The position numbers were made by a program, and so were the translations under genes. Positions 1 to 7,117 of a DNA stretch of 10,407 bases are shown here, one piece after another. The stretch is taken from assembly GCA_046590575.1 (NCBI GenBank), contig JBKJUS010000211.1, positions 1 through 10,407 on the forward strand. The letters run 5' to 3'. Source of the DNA: DATLNF01 sp046590575. Its GTDB lineage: Bacteria > Actinomycetota > Actinomycetes > BP-191. The notes beneath the pieces were generated by a model, which saw only the letters and a program-made list of their open reading frames with translations, did not search any database and was not told the DNA's origin. Numbering within the stretch: the stretch's first letter is position 1; every line of letters begins with the position of its first letter.

Positions 1-1247
1 ACAACAACGGCGATGCCAAGCCCGACATCACCTACCGCTGGACATTCACCAGTGCGTACAAGAGCAAGGACACGTTCCTCTACGCCACCGGACCGGTGAA
101 GACCCTCGACGACCCGACGCTGAACTTCACCCAGACCTACAAGCTCGAGGAGATCAAGGGCGACGCCACCCGGGTGCTCGTCGACGGGGCGAAGGTGGCT
201 CCGTCGAACGTCGGCCGCGCCTCGATGCCCGACTACGCCGCGCTCCGCGAGCAGGCCATCACCGACCTGACCGAGGGCGAGGGCAAGACGTTCGCCGGCC
301 AGGCCGATGACCCGTTCTTCCTCGACCTGTGCGTCTTCGACCTGCTCTACGGCGGTGACCTCAAGTCCGTCGGCAGCGACACGCTCGACGGCTTCAACGT
401 CAACACCATCGCGCTGCAGGTGCCCAAGTCCGATGTCATCGCGGCCGACCCGATCATCGGGATCTGGACCACCACGTCCCGGCCCGCGACACGCCTGACC
501 GCGGCTGACGGCACGCAGACCTTCAGTGGCGACTTCGTCCAGATCTCCCGCCTGGGCAACCCGCTGGTCAACGAGGTCGTCGTACCGATCCAGTTCAAAG
601 ACGCCTTTAACGCCAGCCTGCCCGAGGGCGACGCTCAGTTCCTCCCGAAGGTGCAGGACCCCGAGGTGCCCAAGCTGATCGAGGCCGTCTACAAGATTCC
701 GGCCCCGAAGACGCCCCGTGAGGACCTCGTATCGGTCTTCCTGACCGGAGTCGAGGGCCTCAACAAGCCGGCCAACGTCTCCCCGAGCGAGCAGCTGCGC
801 CTCAACACCTCCATCGCTCCGATCGCGAAGGGCAACCGGCTCGGCGTCATCGGCGGCGACAAGGCCGGCTTCCCGAACGGCCGGCGCCTGAGCGACGACG
901 TCGTCGACATCGCGCTGCAGGTCGTCGAAGGCGAGCTCGTCGGAGCAGCGAACGACCTCGGTGACGCCGTCAACACCAACGACGTCGCCTTCGCCAAGGC
1001 GTTCCCCTACGTCGCGCTGCCGCACTCCGGCTCCAAGGCCCGCGTGGGCTCGAAGGGTGAGAGCCAGCTCAGCGCGCTCGCGCAGGGCGGCAACGCGGTC
1101 GATGGTGCCCCGTCGGGCGGCGTCGCCACCGGTGCCGGTGGCACTGCCGGTCGCACCAGCAGCCCGGTTCTCCCGATCACGGTCGCCCTTGCCGGAGGAA
1201 GCCTTCTGGCCGCCGGCGCTGTCGCAACCCGTCGGGCGCGCGTCTAA
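1..1247 (+). CDS. DUF4331 family exported/surface protein, 5'-truncated by window edge
   Basis: The reading frame is open from base 3, so the gene starts upstream of the window; the GTG at 96 is internal. The first visible residues (NNGDAKPDITYRWTF) and the later ADDPFFLDL..FDLL stretch are typical of DUF4331, a family of bacterial proteins of unknown function. About 414 residues are visible. The C-terminus carries a Gly/Ala/Ser-rich linker, then LPIT followed by V (1170-1184), about 18 hydrophobic residues and a basic tail ending RRARV. That is the layout of a cell-wall sorting signal, except that the residue after the Thr is Val and not Gly. The next gene, a sortase, starts on the base after this stop codon, so the two are probably co-translated and may be substrate and enzyme. 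The family is clear; surface anchoring is inference, and a plain C-terminal membrane anchor is the alternative. No signal peptide can be checked because the N-terminus is missing. Confidence 0.88.
   Translation, partial: NNGDAKPDITYRWTFTSAYKSKDTFLYATGPVKTLDDPTLNFTQTYKLEEIKGDATRVLVDGAKVAPSNVGRASMPDYAALREQAITDLTEGEGKTFAGQADDPFFLDLCVFDLLYGGDLKSVGSDTLDGFNVNTIALQVPKSDVIAADPIIGIWTTTSRPATRLTAADGTQTFSGDFVQISRLGNPLVNEVVVPIQFKDAFNASLPEGDAQFLPKVQDPEVPKLIEAVYKIPAPKTPREDLVSVFLTGVEGLNKPANVSPSEQLRLNTSIAPIAKGNRLGVIGGDKAGFPNGRRLSDDVVDIALQVVEGELVGAANDLGDAVNTNDVAFAKAFPYVALPHSGSKARVGSKGESQLSALAQGGNAVDGAPSGGVATGAGGTAGRTSSPVLPITVALAGGSLLAAGAVATRRARV
1170..1244 (+). other. Candidate sortase sorting signal at the DUF4331 C-terminus
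   Basis: Codons for LPIT-V are followed by an Ala/Gly/Leu-rich hydrophobic segment and a tail with three arginines, ending at the stop. The order motif, hydrophobic segment, positive tail is that of Gram-positive cell-wall sorting signals. The canonical Gly after Thr is replaced by Val, so recognition by sortase is uncertain. The immediately adjacent sortase gene is the main supporting context. Confidence 0.5.
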
Positions 1248-1901
1248 ATGAAGAAGCAGGACGGCCCGGTGGTCTTCACCGCGACGGCCATCGGGCTCGT
1301 CCTGCTCGCCAACGGCCTTGCCCTGGTGACCCGCCCGGCCGTACCGGCAGGCCGACCGAGCCTTGAAGCGGTCGCTGTCTCTACGGCCCCGATCACGGCG
1401 GCCGCACCGCCCGCAGCAGCAGGGCCTAAGAAAGCTCGCCTGCTGCCCGTTCAGGTCGCCGTTCCACGAGTGGGCATCCGGGCCGGCGTGACGCGCCTCG
1501 CCAAGGCCAAGGACGGCTCGTTGGAGGTGCCGGCCGACTTCGACCTCACCGGCTGGTACGCCTCAGGTCCGGCCCCTGGGGAGCCCGGCGCCGCCGTCGT
1601 CGTCGGCCATGTCGACTCCTTCAGCGGCCCGGCAGTGTTCTTCCGGCTCTCGAAGATGCGTGAAGGCGACCGGATCGACGTACGCCGGACCGATGGCTCT
1701 GTCGTGCAGTTCACCGTCCAGTTTGCGGCGACCTACGACAAGGACGCCTTCCCGACCGGGCTGGTCTACCAGCCGACGGAGAACGCGACTTTGCGCCTCG
1801 TCACCTGCGGCGGCGAGTTCGACCGGCGCAGCCGCAGCTACCGCTCCAACGTCGTGGTCTTCGCTTCAGCCACCCGCGTCGTCCCTGCGCCACCGAAGTG
1901 A
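1248..1901 (+). CDS. Class F/E-type sortase
   Basis: Sortases are membrane-bound cysteine transpeptidases that cleave a C-terminal sorting motif and attach the protein to the cell wall. The 217-residue product has an N-terminal membrane segment (about residues 6-28), a Pro/Ala-rich spacer and a compact sortase domain (about 66-205). The catalytic set is visible: His121 in GHVDS, Cys187 in TLRLVTCGG and Arg199 in SYRSN. The length and the GHVDS / VTCGG context fit the short actinobacterial sortases usually called class F; class E is the alternative. The ATG directly abuts the TAA of the DUF4331 gene with no Shine-Dalgarno at normal spacing, which suggests translational coupling. Sortases are often encoded beside their substrate, which makes the upstream protein with its LPIT-containing tail the obvious candidate. 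Family assignment is firm; the substrate is inferred. Confidence 0.92.
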   Translation: MKKQDGPVVFTATAIGLVLLANGLALVTRPAVPAGRPSLEAVAVSTAPITAAAPPAAAGPKKARLLPVQVAVPRVGIRAGVTRLAKAKDGSLEVPADFDLTGWYASGPAPGEPGAAVVVGHVDSFSGPAVFFRLSKMREGDRIDVRRTDGSVVQFTVQFAATYDKDAFPTGLVYQPTENATLRLVTCGGEFDRRSRSYRSNVVVFASATRVVPAPPK

Positions 1902-1903
1902 TC

Positions 1904-1930
1904 CTGACGCGCCGCTCGGACGAATACGGT
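1904..1930 (+). promoter_or_regulatory. Weak candidate promoter before the TPR gene
   Basis: The 58-bp gap between the sortase stop and the TPR start contains CTGACG (1904-1909) and TACGGT (1925-1930), separated by 15 bp. TACGGT fits the actinobacterial TANNNT -10 pattern. The spacer is short, so this may be only an internal promoter or chance. Confidence 0.25.
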
Positions 1931-1959
1931 AAGGACTATCCACAGCTGGAGAGGACATC

Positions 1960-3285
1960 GTGGCGTCGCAGTTGATCCGTCGGATCGGGCTCATCGGAGG
2001 CACTGCCGCTCTCGGGCTCGCGCTCGTCGTGGGTGCCGGTGTGCTCGCCGAGCCGTCCGATCCGGCTACGTCGACGTCGGAGTCAAGCGTCGCTGCGGCC
2101 AGCGCGGACCCGCTGTCCCGCAGCATCGCCGCGACGCAAGACCGGCTGAGCCGGGTCCCCCGCGACTGGCAGGGCTGGGCGACGCTCGGTGCGGCGTACG
2201 TCGAGCAGGCTCGCGTCACGGCCGATCCCAGCTTCTACGAGCTCGCGGACGGCGCGCTCGCCAAGTCCATGGAGATCCAGCCGGTCGACAACTTCCCCGC
2301 TCTGAGCGGGATGGCCGCGCTCGCCGCGGCTCGCCATGATTTCACTGACGCGCTCCAGCTCGCCGACCGGTCGCTCGTCGTCAACGAGTTCAACGCGGCG
2401 ACGCACGGCATCCGCGGCGACGCGCTGATCGAGCTCGGCCGCTACGAGGACGCGATCGCGGCCTTCCAGCGCATGCTCGACCTGCGGCCGGGGACTCCGT
2501 CGTACTCCCGTGCGTCCTACGCCTGGGAGCTCCGCGGCAACATCCCTGCGGCGGTCGAGACCATGACGCAGGCACGCGACGCGGCCGCTACGCCGGCCGA
2601 CGCGGCATTCGCGTCCTACCAGCTCGCCGAGCTGGCGCTGGGGCAAGGCGACGTCGCGACCGCCCAGCGACACGTCACCGAAGGCCTGCAGCGCAACCCG
2701 TCGTCGGCCGACTTGCGGGCCGGCCGGGCGAAGGTCGAGGTGGCGAAGGGGGAGACCGAGGCGGCATTGGCAACCTATGCCGAGCTGGTCGCCACCCGAC
2801 CGCTGCCGAGCTACCTCGTCGCCTACGGCGAGCTGCTCGAGTCGCTGGGCCGCGACGACGAGGCCGAGGCGCAGTACGCCGTCGTACGCAGCGTCCAGCA
2901 GCTCTTCGCGGCGCAGGGCGTCTCCGTCGACCAGGAGCTCGCGGTGTTCGAGGCCGACCACGGTGACGCGAAGCAGGCACTGGCCGCGGCGGAGCAGGTC
3001 TGGCGCAAGCAGCGCGGCGCGGTGTTCGTCGAGGACGCCTACGCCTGGGCCCTGCATGTCAACGGCCGCGACAAAGAGGCGCTCGCGCACGCGGACGCCG
3101 CGCTCCGGCTTGGCACGCGGTCAGCTCTGCTGCACTTCCACCGCGGCATCATCCGCCAAGCCCTGGGCCAGCGCGACGGCGCCCGGGCCGACCTGGCTGC
3201 CGCCCTGAAGATCAACCCGCACTTCTCGCCCCTGCGCGTGCCGGTTGCCCGGGCCGCGCTCGCCGAGCTCGCCCCGCGGCCGTGA
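1960..3285 (+). CDS. Membrane-anchored tetratricopeptide-repeat protein
   Basis: The 441-residue product starts with a basic N-terminus and one hydrophobic segment (about residues 8-30), so it is likely a signal-anchored or exported protein with its repeats outside the membrane. From about residue 65 on it is built of helical pairs. The clearest TPR-like units are near 146-179 (the GDALIELGRYEDAIAAFQ stretch), 215-248, 355-386 and 388-421. TPR domains bind proteins or peptides and have no catalysis of their own, so the partner is unknown. GTG at 1960 is chosen because a good Shine-Dalgarno (GGAGAGGA, 1948-1955) lies 4 bp upstream. The stop overlaps the GTG of the transporter gene in a GTGA junction, which indicates translational coupling. 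The likely role is a scaffold or accessory to the transporter or the surface protein; that is inferred from position only. Confidence 0.85.
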   Translation: MASQLIRRIGLIGGTAALGLALVVGAGVLAEPSDPATSTSESSVAAASADPLSRSIAATQDRLSRVPRDWQGWATLGAAYVEQARVTADPSFYELADGALAKSMEIQPVDNFPALSGMAALAAARHDFTDALQLADRSLVVNEFNAATHGIRGDALIELGRYEDAIAAFQRMLDLRPGTPSYSRASYAWELRGNIPAAVETMTQARDAAATPADAAFASYQLAELALGQGDVATAQRHVTEGLQRNPSSADLRAGRAKVEVAKGETEAALATYAELVATRPLPSYLVAYGELLESLGRDDEAEAQYAVVRSVQQLFAAQGVSVDQELAVFEADHGDAKQALAAAEQVWRKQRGAVFVEDAYAWALHVNGRDKEALAHADAALRLGTRSALLHFHRGIIRQALGQRDGARADLAAALKINPHFSPLRVPVARAALAELAPRP

Positions 3286-4937
3286 GCCGCTGGCTCGCCC
3301 GATCGCTGGTCGCTCCCGCCGCCGTCGCCGCCGCGCTCGTCTCCGCGGTGCCGGCGCTGGCCCATCCGCTCGGCAACTTCACCGTCAACCAGTACGCCGG
3401 CATCGTGGTCGCCCCCGATGAGGTCCGGGTGTCCCGGGTCGTCGACATGGCCGAGGTGCCCACCGTCCAGGAGCAGCGCGCGATCGACACCGACCGCGAC
3501 GGCCGGACGAGCGCGGCCGAGGGCGACTCGTACGCCGACGCCGAGTGCGGGCGGCTCGCGGACGAGGCCGAGCTGACGATCGACGGCAGCGCCGTACCGC
3601 TCTCGGTCCGCTCCGCCGGAGTGACATTCCCACCCGGACAGGCGGGGCTGCTCACGCTGCGCCTCGACTGCGCGCTAGTGGGGTCAATCGACGGAGTGCG
3701 GGCCGGATCCGACTTGACCTTTCGGGGGGACGCCCAGAAGGGTCGGCTCGGCTGGCGCGAGGTCACCCTCGCCGGCGACGGAGTCACGGTCGTCGGCTCC
3801 GACGTACCCGCGACCAGCCCCAGCGCGGTGCTGACGGCGTATCCCGAGAACTTGCTCAAGGCGCCGCTTTCTGTGACGTCTGCATCGGCGTCTCTTCGGC
3901 CCGGCGGACCGCGACTCGGCCGCGCCGGGCGGATCGGCGACAGCGGTGGCCTGCTCCCCCGCGGCGTCGACCGACTGAGCCTGCGGCTCACCAGCTTGGT
4001 CAGCGAACGCGACCTGACGCTGCAGTTCGGTTTGCTCGCCTTCGCGATCGCAGTCGGCCTCGGGGCGCTGCACGCACTGTCGCCCGGTCACGGCAAGACA
4101 GTGATGGCGGCGTACCTCGTGGGACAGCGCGGCACGGTCCGCCAAGCCGCGGTCATCGGGCTCACCGTCACCGCAACGCACACTCTCGGCGTCGTGGCGC
4201 TCGGCATCGCGCTCACCGTGTCCACAGCGGTGGCGCCGGAACGCGTGATCCCATGGCTGTCAGTGGCGAGCGGGCTGCTGCTCGCCGTCATCGGCGTGTT
4301 CCTGCTTCGACGCGCGACGCGCGCCCTTCGTGCGGCGAGATCTGCCCGTCCGGCGCACAGCCACGACGACCACCATGAGCATGGCCACGACCACCCGCAC
4401 CCGCACGGGGACCACGAGCACGGCGAGCACGAGCACGGCGAGCACGAGCACGACCATGTCGCGGGCCACGACCACCCGCACCCCCACGTGCCCGCCGTGT
4501 CGGCCGCCCAAGCCCCTGTCGCGTTAGCCGTCGATGACGGCTGGCACGAGCACGGCGGGAGCCGACACCGGCACGCGCCGATCGACGTCGACCGGCCGCT
4601 GCACTGGCGCGGCCTGGTCGCCCTCGGCTTCGCCGGCGGCCTCGTGCCGAGTCCCTCCGCCCTGGTCGTCCTGCTCGGCGCGATAGCGCTCGGCCGGGCC
4701 TGGTTCGGCCTCGTGCTCGTCCTCGGCTTCGGTGCCGGCATGGCGGCCACCCTGGTCGCTGCCGGGCTGCTGCTCGAGCGCGGCCGTCGGCTGATCGACC
4801 GCCGCTCGGCCCGACTCGGCCGAGAGGGCCGACGGCTGCCGACGCTGCTTCGCGTCCTGCCGGTGCTGACGGCGGTGGTGGTGGTGGTGGTCGGCGCAAC
4901 GCTCGCGGTTCGCGGCGCGACAGTCGCACTTGGCTAA
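3282..4937 (+). CDS. NicO/RcnA-type nickel/cobalt transporter with exported N-terminal domain
   Basis: This 551-residue membrane protein belongs to the nickel/cobalt (NicO/RcnA-like) transporters. It opens with a signal peptide ending near ALA27, followed by HPLGNFTVNQY, the start of the extracytoplasmic domain seen in actinobacterial members. Residues 69-80 (DTDRDGRTSAAE) match a 12-residue EF-hand loop, a possible Ca2+ or other divalent site. The transmembrane core starts near 246. It has the family motif HALSPGHGKT (264-273) and a second His in TATHT (300), with helices around 289-315 and 323-343. A loop at 359-431 holds about 24 histidines, as expected for Ni/Co handling, and further helices run from about 441 to 545. 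The GTG start overlaps the TPR stop by 4 nt. Import versus efflux cannot be told from sequence; RcnA itself is an efflux protein and other relatives import. Family assignment is strong, direction uncertain. Confidence 0.88.
   Translation: MSRWLARSLVAPAAVAAALVSAVPALAHPLGNFTVNQYAGIVVAPDEVRVSRVVDMAEVPTVQEQRAIDTDRDGRTSAAEGDSYADAECGRLADEAELTIDGSAVPLSVRSAGVTFPPGQAGLLTLRLDCALVGSIDGVRAGSDLTFRGDAQKGRLGWREVTLAGDGVTVVGSDVPATSPSAVLTAYPENLLKAPLSVTSASASLRPGGPRLGRAGRIGDSGGLLPRGVDRLSLRLTSLVSERDLTLQFGLLAFAIAVGLGALHALSPGHGKTVMAAYLVGQRGTVRQAAVIGLTVTATHTLGVVALGIALTVSTAVAPERVIPWLSVASGLLLAVIGVFLLRRATRALRAARSARPAHSHDDHHEHGHDHPHPHGDHEHGEHEHGEHEHDHVAGHDHPHPHVPAVSAAQAPVALAVDDGWHEHGGSRHRHAPIDVDRPLHWRGLVALGFAGGLVPSPSALVVLLGAIALGRAWFGLVLVLGFGAGMAATLVAAGLLLERGRRLIDRRSARLGREGRRLPTLLRVLPVLTAVVVVVVGATLAVRGATVALG
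4383..4483 (+). repeat. 20-bp direct repeat in the His-rich loop
   Basis: The same 20 bases occur at 4383-4402 and 4464-4483. Each copy encodes GHDHPHPH in the transporter's His-rich loop. Identity at all codon positions suggests recent duplication within the loop. Confidence 0.85.
4413..4452 (+). repeat. 15-bp tandem repeat in the His-rich loop
   Basis: CACGAGCACGGCGAG occurs at 4413-4427 and 4428-4442, followed by a partial third copy to 4452. It encodes HEHGE units. The 15-bp period keeps the reading frame, so copy-number change would alter only the number of histidines. Confidence 0.85.
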
Positions 4938-4964
4938 AGGCCGGGCAGCCTCCCTCGTCAGGCC

Positions 4965-4983
4965 GCGTGCTGCAGGAGCACGC
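4965..4983. terminator. Weak candidate hairpin at the convergent gene ends
   Basis: GCGTGCT (4965-4971) and AGCACGC (4977-4983) can pair across a 5-nt loop, 28 bp after the transporter stop and inside the 3' end of the convergent HNH gene. There is no T tract on either side. It could end transcription from both genes, or it could be a chance feature of coding sequence. Confidence 0.25.
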
Positions 4984-5631
4984 CGACGATGTAGTGCAGG
5001 TCGATGGTGGCGTCGGTGACGTACGGCGGCAGAGTGGCCGGTCCGATTTCACCGGTCGTGTCGAGCAGGTCGGCGTGCTGCGGCTGCATCGCGGGGTGGT
5101 GGAACAGCCGGGTGCCGTCGACGGTGCGGACCTCGAGGCTGCGGTCGGGGTGCAGGGTGAGCTGGAAGCCTTGGGCGTGCACGACGGTGTGATGGCGCTC
5201 GCAGAGGAAAATCGTGTTGGCGAGGTCGGTACGGCCGCCGAGCGACCAGTAGGTGACGTGATGGCCATCGAGGTTGGTGGTGCGGGTGCAGCCGGGGAAC
5301 CGGCAGCGTTCTCCGTCGACGGCACCGAGGAGTTGTCGTAGTCGGGGGCTGACTTTGGCGTTGGGTGCGGCCGAGGTCGGCGCTGGTCAGGTCGGCGACG
5401 GTGGTCCGGCGCAGCGCGACCGGCCGGCCTAGCTCGTCGGCGCGGATGGTGCCGGGTGGGAGGAACTCGCCGTCAGCGGTGCGCGCCCAGCCCGACAGCG
5501 GGTCGATCTGCACGGCCCGGCGGCCGCGCCGTCGCCGGGCCGCATCCGGACGTGCCGCGTCGAGAGCACCGAGGGCGGCTTCGGCGACGCGGACCATTGC
5601 CTCACCGAGGGTGGCGCGGCGCGGCCGGGCG

Positions 5632-5645
5632 TCTTCCGCGGAAGA
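5632..5645. repeat. TTCCGCGGAA palindrome, copy 1
   Basis: This is a 14-bp perfect palindrome centred at 5638.5 within the DUF222/HNH linker. On the coding strand it encodes SSAED. It shares the 10-bp core with two further copies 48 and 123 bp away, all in the same reading frame. Confidence 0.8.
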
Positions 5646-5675
5646 ATCCGGCTCCAGCCCGCCGCCCTGTGGACG

Positions 5676-5697
5676 GGAGTGTTCCGCGGAACACTCC
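5676..5697. repeat. TTCCGCGGAA palindrome, copy 2 (22-bp perfect)
   Basis: This is a 22-bp perfect inverted repeat centred at 5686.5 and the longest of the three. It encodes ECSAEHS in the HNH protein. Centre spacings to its neighbours are 48 and 75 bp, both multiples of three. Confidence 0.85.
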
Positions 5698-5754
5698 GCG
5701 CCGATCGACGCCTCGGTAACACCGTCGGCGGTAACCGGGGGCTGTGGATGACGG

Positions 5755-5775
5755 CGTTCCGCGGAACGTTCCGCG
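5755..5775. repeat. TTCCGCGGAA palindrome, copy 3 with overlapping second palindrome
   Basis: A 14-bp palindrome (5755-5768) overlaps a 16-bp one (5760-5775, centred on GAACGTTC). It encodes ERSAER. Copies 2 and 3 also share a TCCACAG-like segment on the coding strand after the palindrome, so the repeated unit is longer than the palindrome itself. Confidence 0.8.
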
Positions 5776-6410
5776 TCCTCGGCAGCCTCGCTCGCGTCGC
5801 GTACCTCCGCGTCGGCTCGGGCGGCCGCGCGTCGCTCGTGGTCGATGTCCTCCCGCGCCGCCTCGAGGGCAGCCTTGATCAGCGCGCCGTCCGCCGCGGT
5901 GGAGCGGATCGTGGTGACCATCGTGCCGTCCTCGTCGTAGCGGGTCCGGACCTGCATCCGGTACGCCGCCTGCTCGGGATCGGCCGCGTCCTCGGCAGGT
6001 TTGCGCGCGCGGCGGACACCGCGGACGATGCGCTCCAGCGCCGCACCGGAGGCGTGCCGGGCGATGTTGAGGTAGTCGCCCTCGTCGGCCGCGGTCGCGA
6101 CCCGGGTGATCGCCCGGACCTGCGACCAGGACAGCCGGCCGTCGGCGAACATCGCTGCCGTCTGAGGCAGCTCGCGCAGCGCCCGGGCGGCGTGCACCCG
6201 TTCCTGCGCGGCCCGCGTACCGATCCCGATCCGCCACGACAGCCAGTGCTCGCAGGAGAGGAACCCTGGCCCGCCCCACGCCTCCCGGCGGTCGAACTCG
6301 CCAATCAGTGCCAGCAGCTTCGCCTCACCCGCCGCCACCCGCCCCGCCCAGGTCGCGATCCCGTCAGCGAGCTGCTCATCCGTCAAACCATCAAAGGTAT
6401 CCATCACCCG

Positions 6411-6440
6411 AAAGTACCGGTCGGCTGTGACAGAAATCAG
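6411..6440 (-). promoter_or_regulatory. Candidate leaderless promoter of the DUF222/HNH gene
   Basis: On the minus strand TACTTT (6416-6411) fits TANNNT, and the ATG follows 6 nt later, so transcription would begin at or next to the A of ATG. No Shine-Dalgarno is present, which agrees with a leaderless mRNA. The -35 region is poor (CTGATT, 6440-6435, 18-bp spacer). Confidence 0.45.
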
Positions 6441-6558
6441 TCTGAAATCGCTGGGGTGCAAAGGATCTCGCGACGAAGATGCCAAGACCGATCCGCATCG
6501 AGGTAGTGCCGTCAGCGAATATGAGGCGCCCACAGGGCGATTGCCGTCACCTGGCGCG

Positions 6559-6586
6559 TTGACCGTACGTAGCTGGGATCTACGGT
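6559..6586 (+). promoter_or_regulatory. Candidate leaderless promoter of the PemK-like gene
   Basis: TTGACC (6559-6564) and TACGGT (6581-6586) are spaced by 16 bp. The expected start of transcription falls at about 6593, the G of the GTG start codon. There is no convincing Shine-Dalgarno, so a leaderless transcript is likely. Confidence 0.55.
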
Positions 6587-6592
6587 GGACCG

Positions 6593-7084
6593 GTGCTGAG
6601 ACGCCTGCTCCGTCTGTTGCGTGCCAAGCGCACCCCGCAACCGCCATCGAAGCGTCGGCCGCACGCCAATGCGTGGCGCCCGCGGTCGACCCTCTGGGGA
6701 CCAGCGACGGGGAAGGTCCTCGTCTCCTTCGCGCCGTCTCGGGACGGGCAAGCCGACCCCGGAGAGGTTGTATGGACGTGGGTCGCCTTCGAGGACGACC
6801 GGACCCAGGGCAAGGACCGGCCCGTGCTCATCATCGGACGCCGTGGCCTGTGGCTCGCGGGTCTGCAGCTCACGAGCAAGTCGCCCGGCTCCGGACCCAG
6901 GCGGGTGTTCATGGATGTGGGCCGCGGCCCGTGGGACCGTCAGCAGCGGCCTAGTCAGGTGCGGCTGGACCGCCTGCTCGACATCGACCCGGCGCAGGTG
7001 CGCCGAGAGGGCGCGGCGATCGACCGGGTCATGTTCGACAAGGTGCTGGACGCGGCCCGTCACTTTCTGCCCGAACTACGCTGA
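6593..7084 (+). CDS. Solitary PemK/MazF-family toxin-like protein
   Basis: The 163-residue product has a basic N-terminal extension (1-50), then a PemK/MazF core. ADPGEVVWTWVAFEDD (54-69) is the first strand pair, GKDRPVLIIGR (73-83) holds the conserved Arg-Pro followed by a hydrophobic strand, and LQLTSK (91-96) matches the Thr/Ser-Lys segment of the family. The C-terminal half includes the LLDIDPAQV helix region. PemK/MazF proteins are ribosome-independent mRNA endonucleases, normally paired with a small antitoxin gene directly upstream. None is visible here: the upstream neighbour is the divergent DUF222/HNH gene, and the 188-bp gap has no coding sequence I can support. The N-terminal extension makes it longer than classical MazF (about 110 residues). 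It may be a solitary, re-purposed or unregulated member. The GTG start is supported by promoter placement. Confidence 0.8.
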   Translation: MLRRLLRLLRAKRTPQPPSKRRPHANAWRPRSTLWGPATGKVLVSFAPSRDGQADPGEVVWTWVAFEDDRTQGKDRPVLIIGRRGLWLAGLQLTSKSPGSGPRRVFMDVGRGPWDRQQRPSQVRLDRLLDIDPAQVRREGAAIDRVMFDKVLDAARHFLPELR

Positions 7085-7117
7085 TCCCCAGTGACCGCGT
7101 AGGTCGACCCCTGCAAC

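Larger units (their letters stand above)
4958..6404 (-). pseudogene. DUF222/HNH endonuclease (13E12-repeat family) with a one-base frame break
   Basis: The first part, from ATG at 6404, is a DUF222 domain (MDTFDGLTDEQLADGIATW..., good to about residue 310) and then a charged linker. The second part, read in another frame down to the stop at 4958, contains the HNH nuclease: GERCRFPGC, then HHVTYW (the HH codons lie at 5258-5263) and FLCERHH, with a QHAA C-terminus. Around 5363-5365 the frame shifts: dropping one base of the GGG there joins ...ADLGRT to NAKVSPRLRQLL, which restores a continuous protein of about 481 residues. As it stands, the first frame runs on into an Arg/Pro-rich tail ending at 5049 (451 residues). 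The second frame, open from 5386, has its first ATG only at 5182, beyond the HNH motif. The catalytic residues are intact, so the lesion is young, a sequencing error, or programmed. Family members resemble homing or mobile nucleases, but the cellular role is unsettled. ATG 6404 is preferred over longer starts because it sits 6 nt after a good -10 box and the protein homology begins there. Confidence 0.87.

Noticed and set aside
96..98. GTG as the start of the DUF4331 gene
   Set aside because: The frame is open and family-like upstream of 96 to the window edge, so this is an internal valine.
2083..3090. 335-codon open frame on the minus strand inside the TPR gene
   Set aside because: It is antisense to a clear TPR protein, has low-complexity Arg/Gly/Val-rich sequence with no recognisable domain, and is typical of open antisense frames in GC-rich DNA.
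5049..5362. Arg/Pro-rich tail after the DUF222 part as real protein
   Set aside because: It is the out-of-frame reading of the HNH domain, whose motifs are intact in the other frame.
5676..5697. 22-bp palindrome as a parS centromere-like site
   Set aside because: The outer TGTTCC resembles parS, but the CACGTG core of the parS consensus is replaced by CGCG, and the site lies in a repeat within a coding linker.
6427..6592. Antitoxin gene upstream of the PemK-like gene
   Set aside because: An open frame exists here, but it continues through the PemK gene in another frame and shows no antitoxin-like sequence or Shine-Dalgarno.
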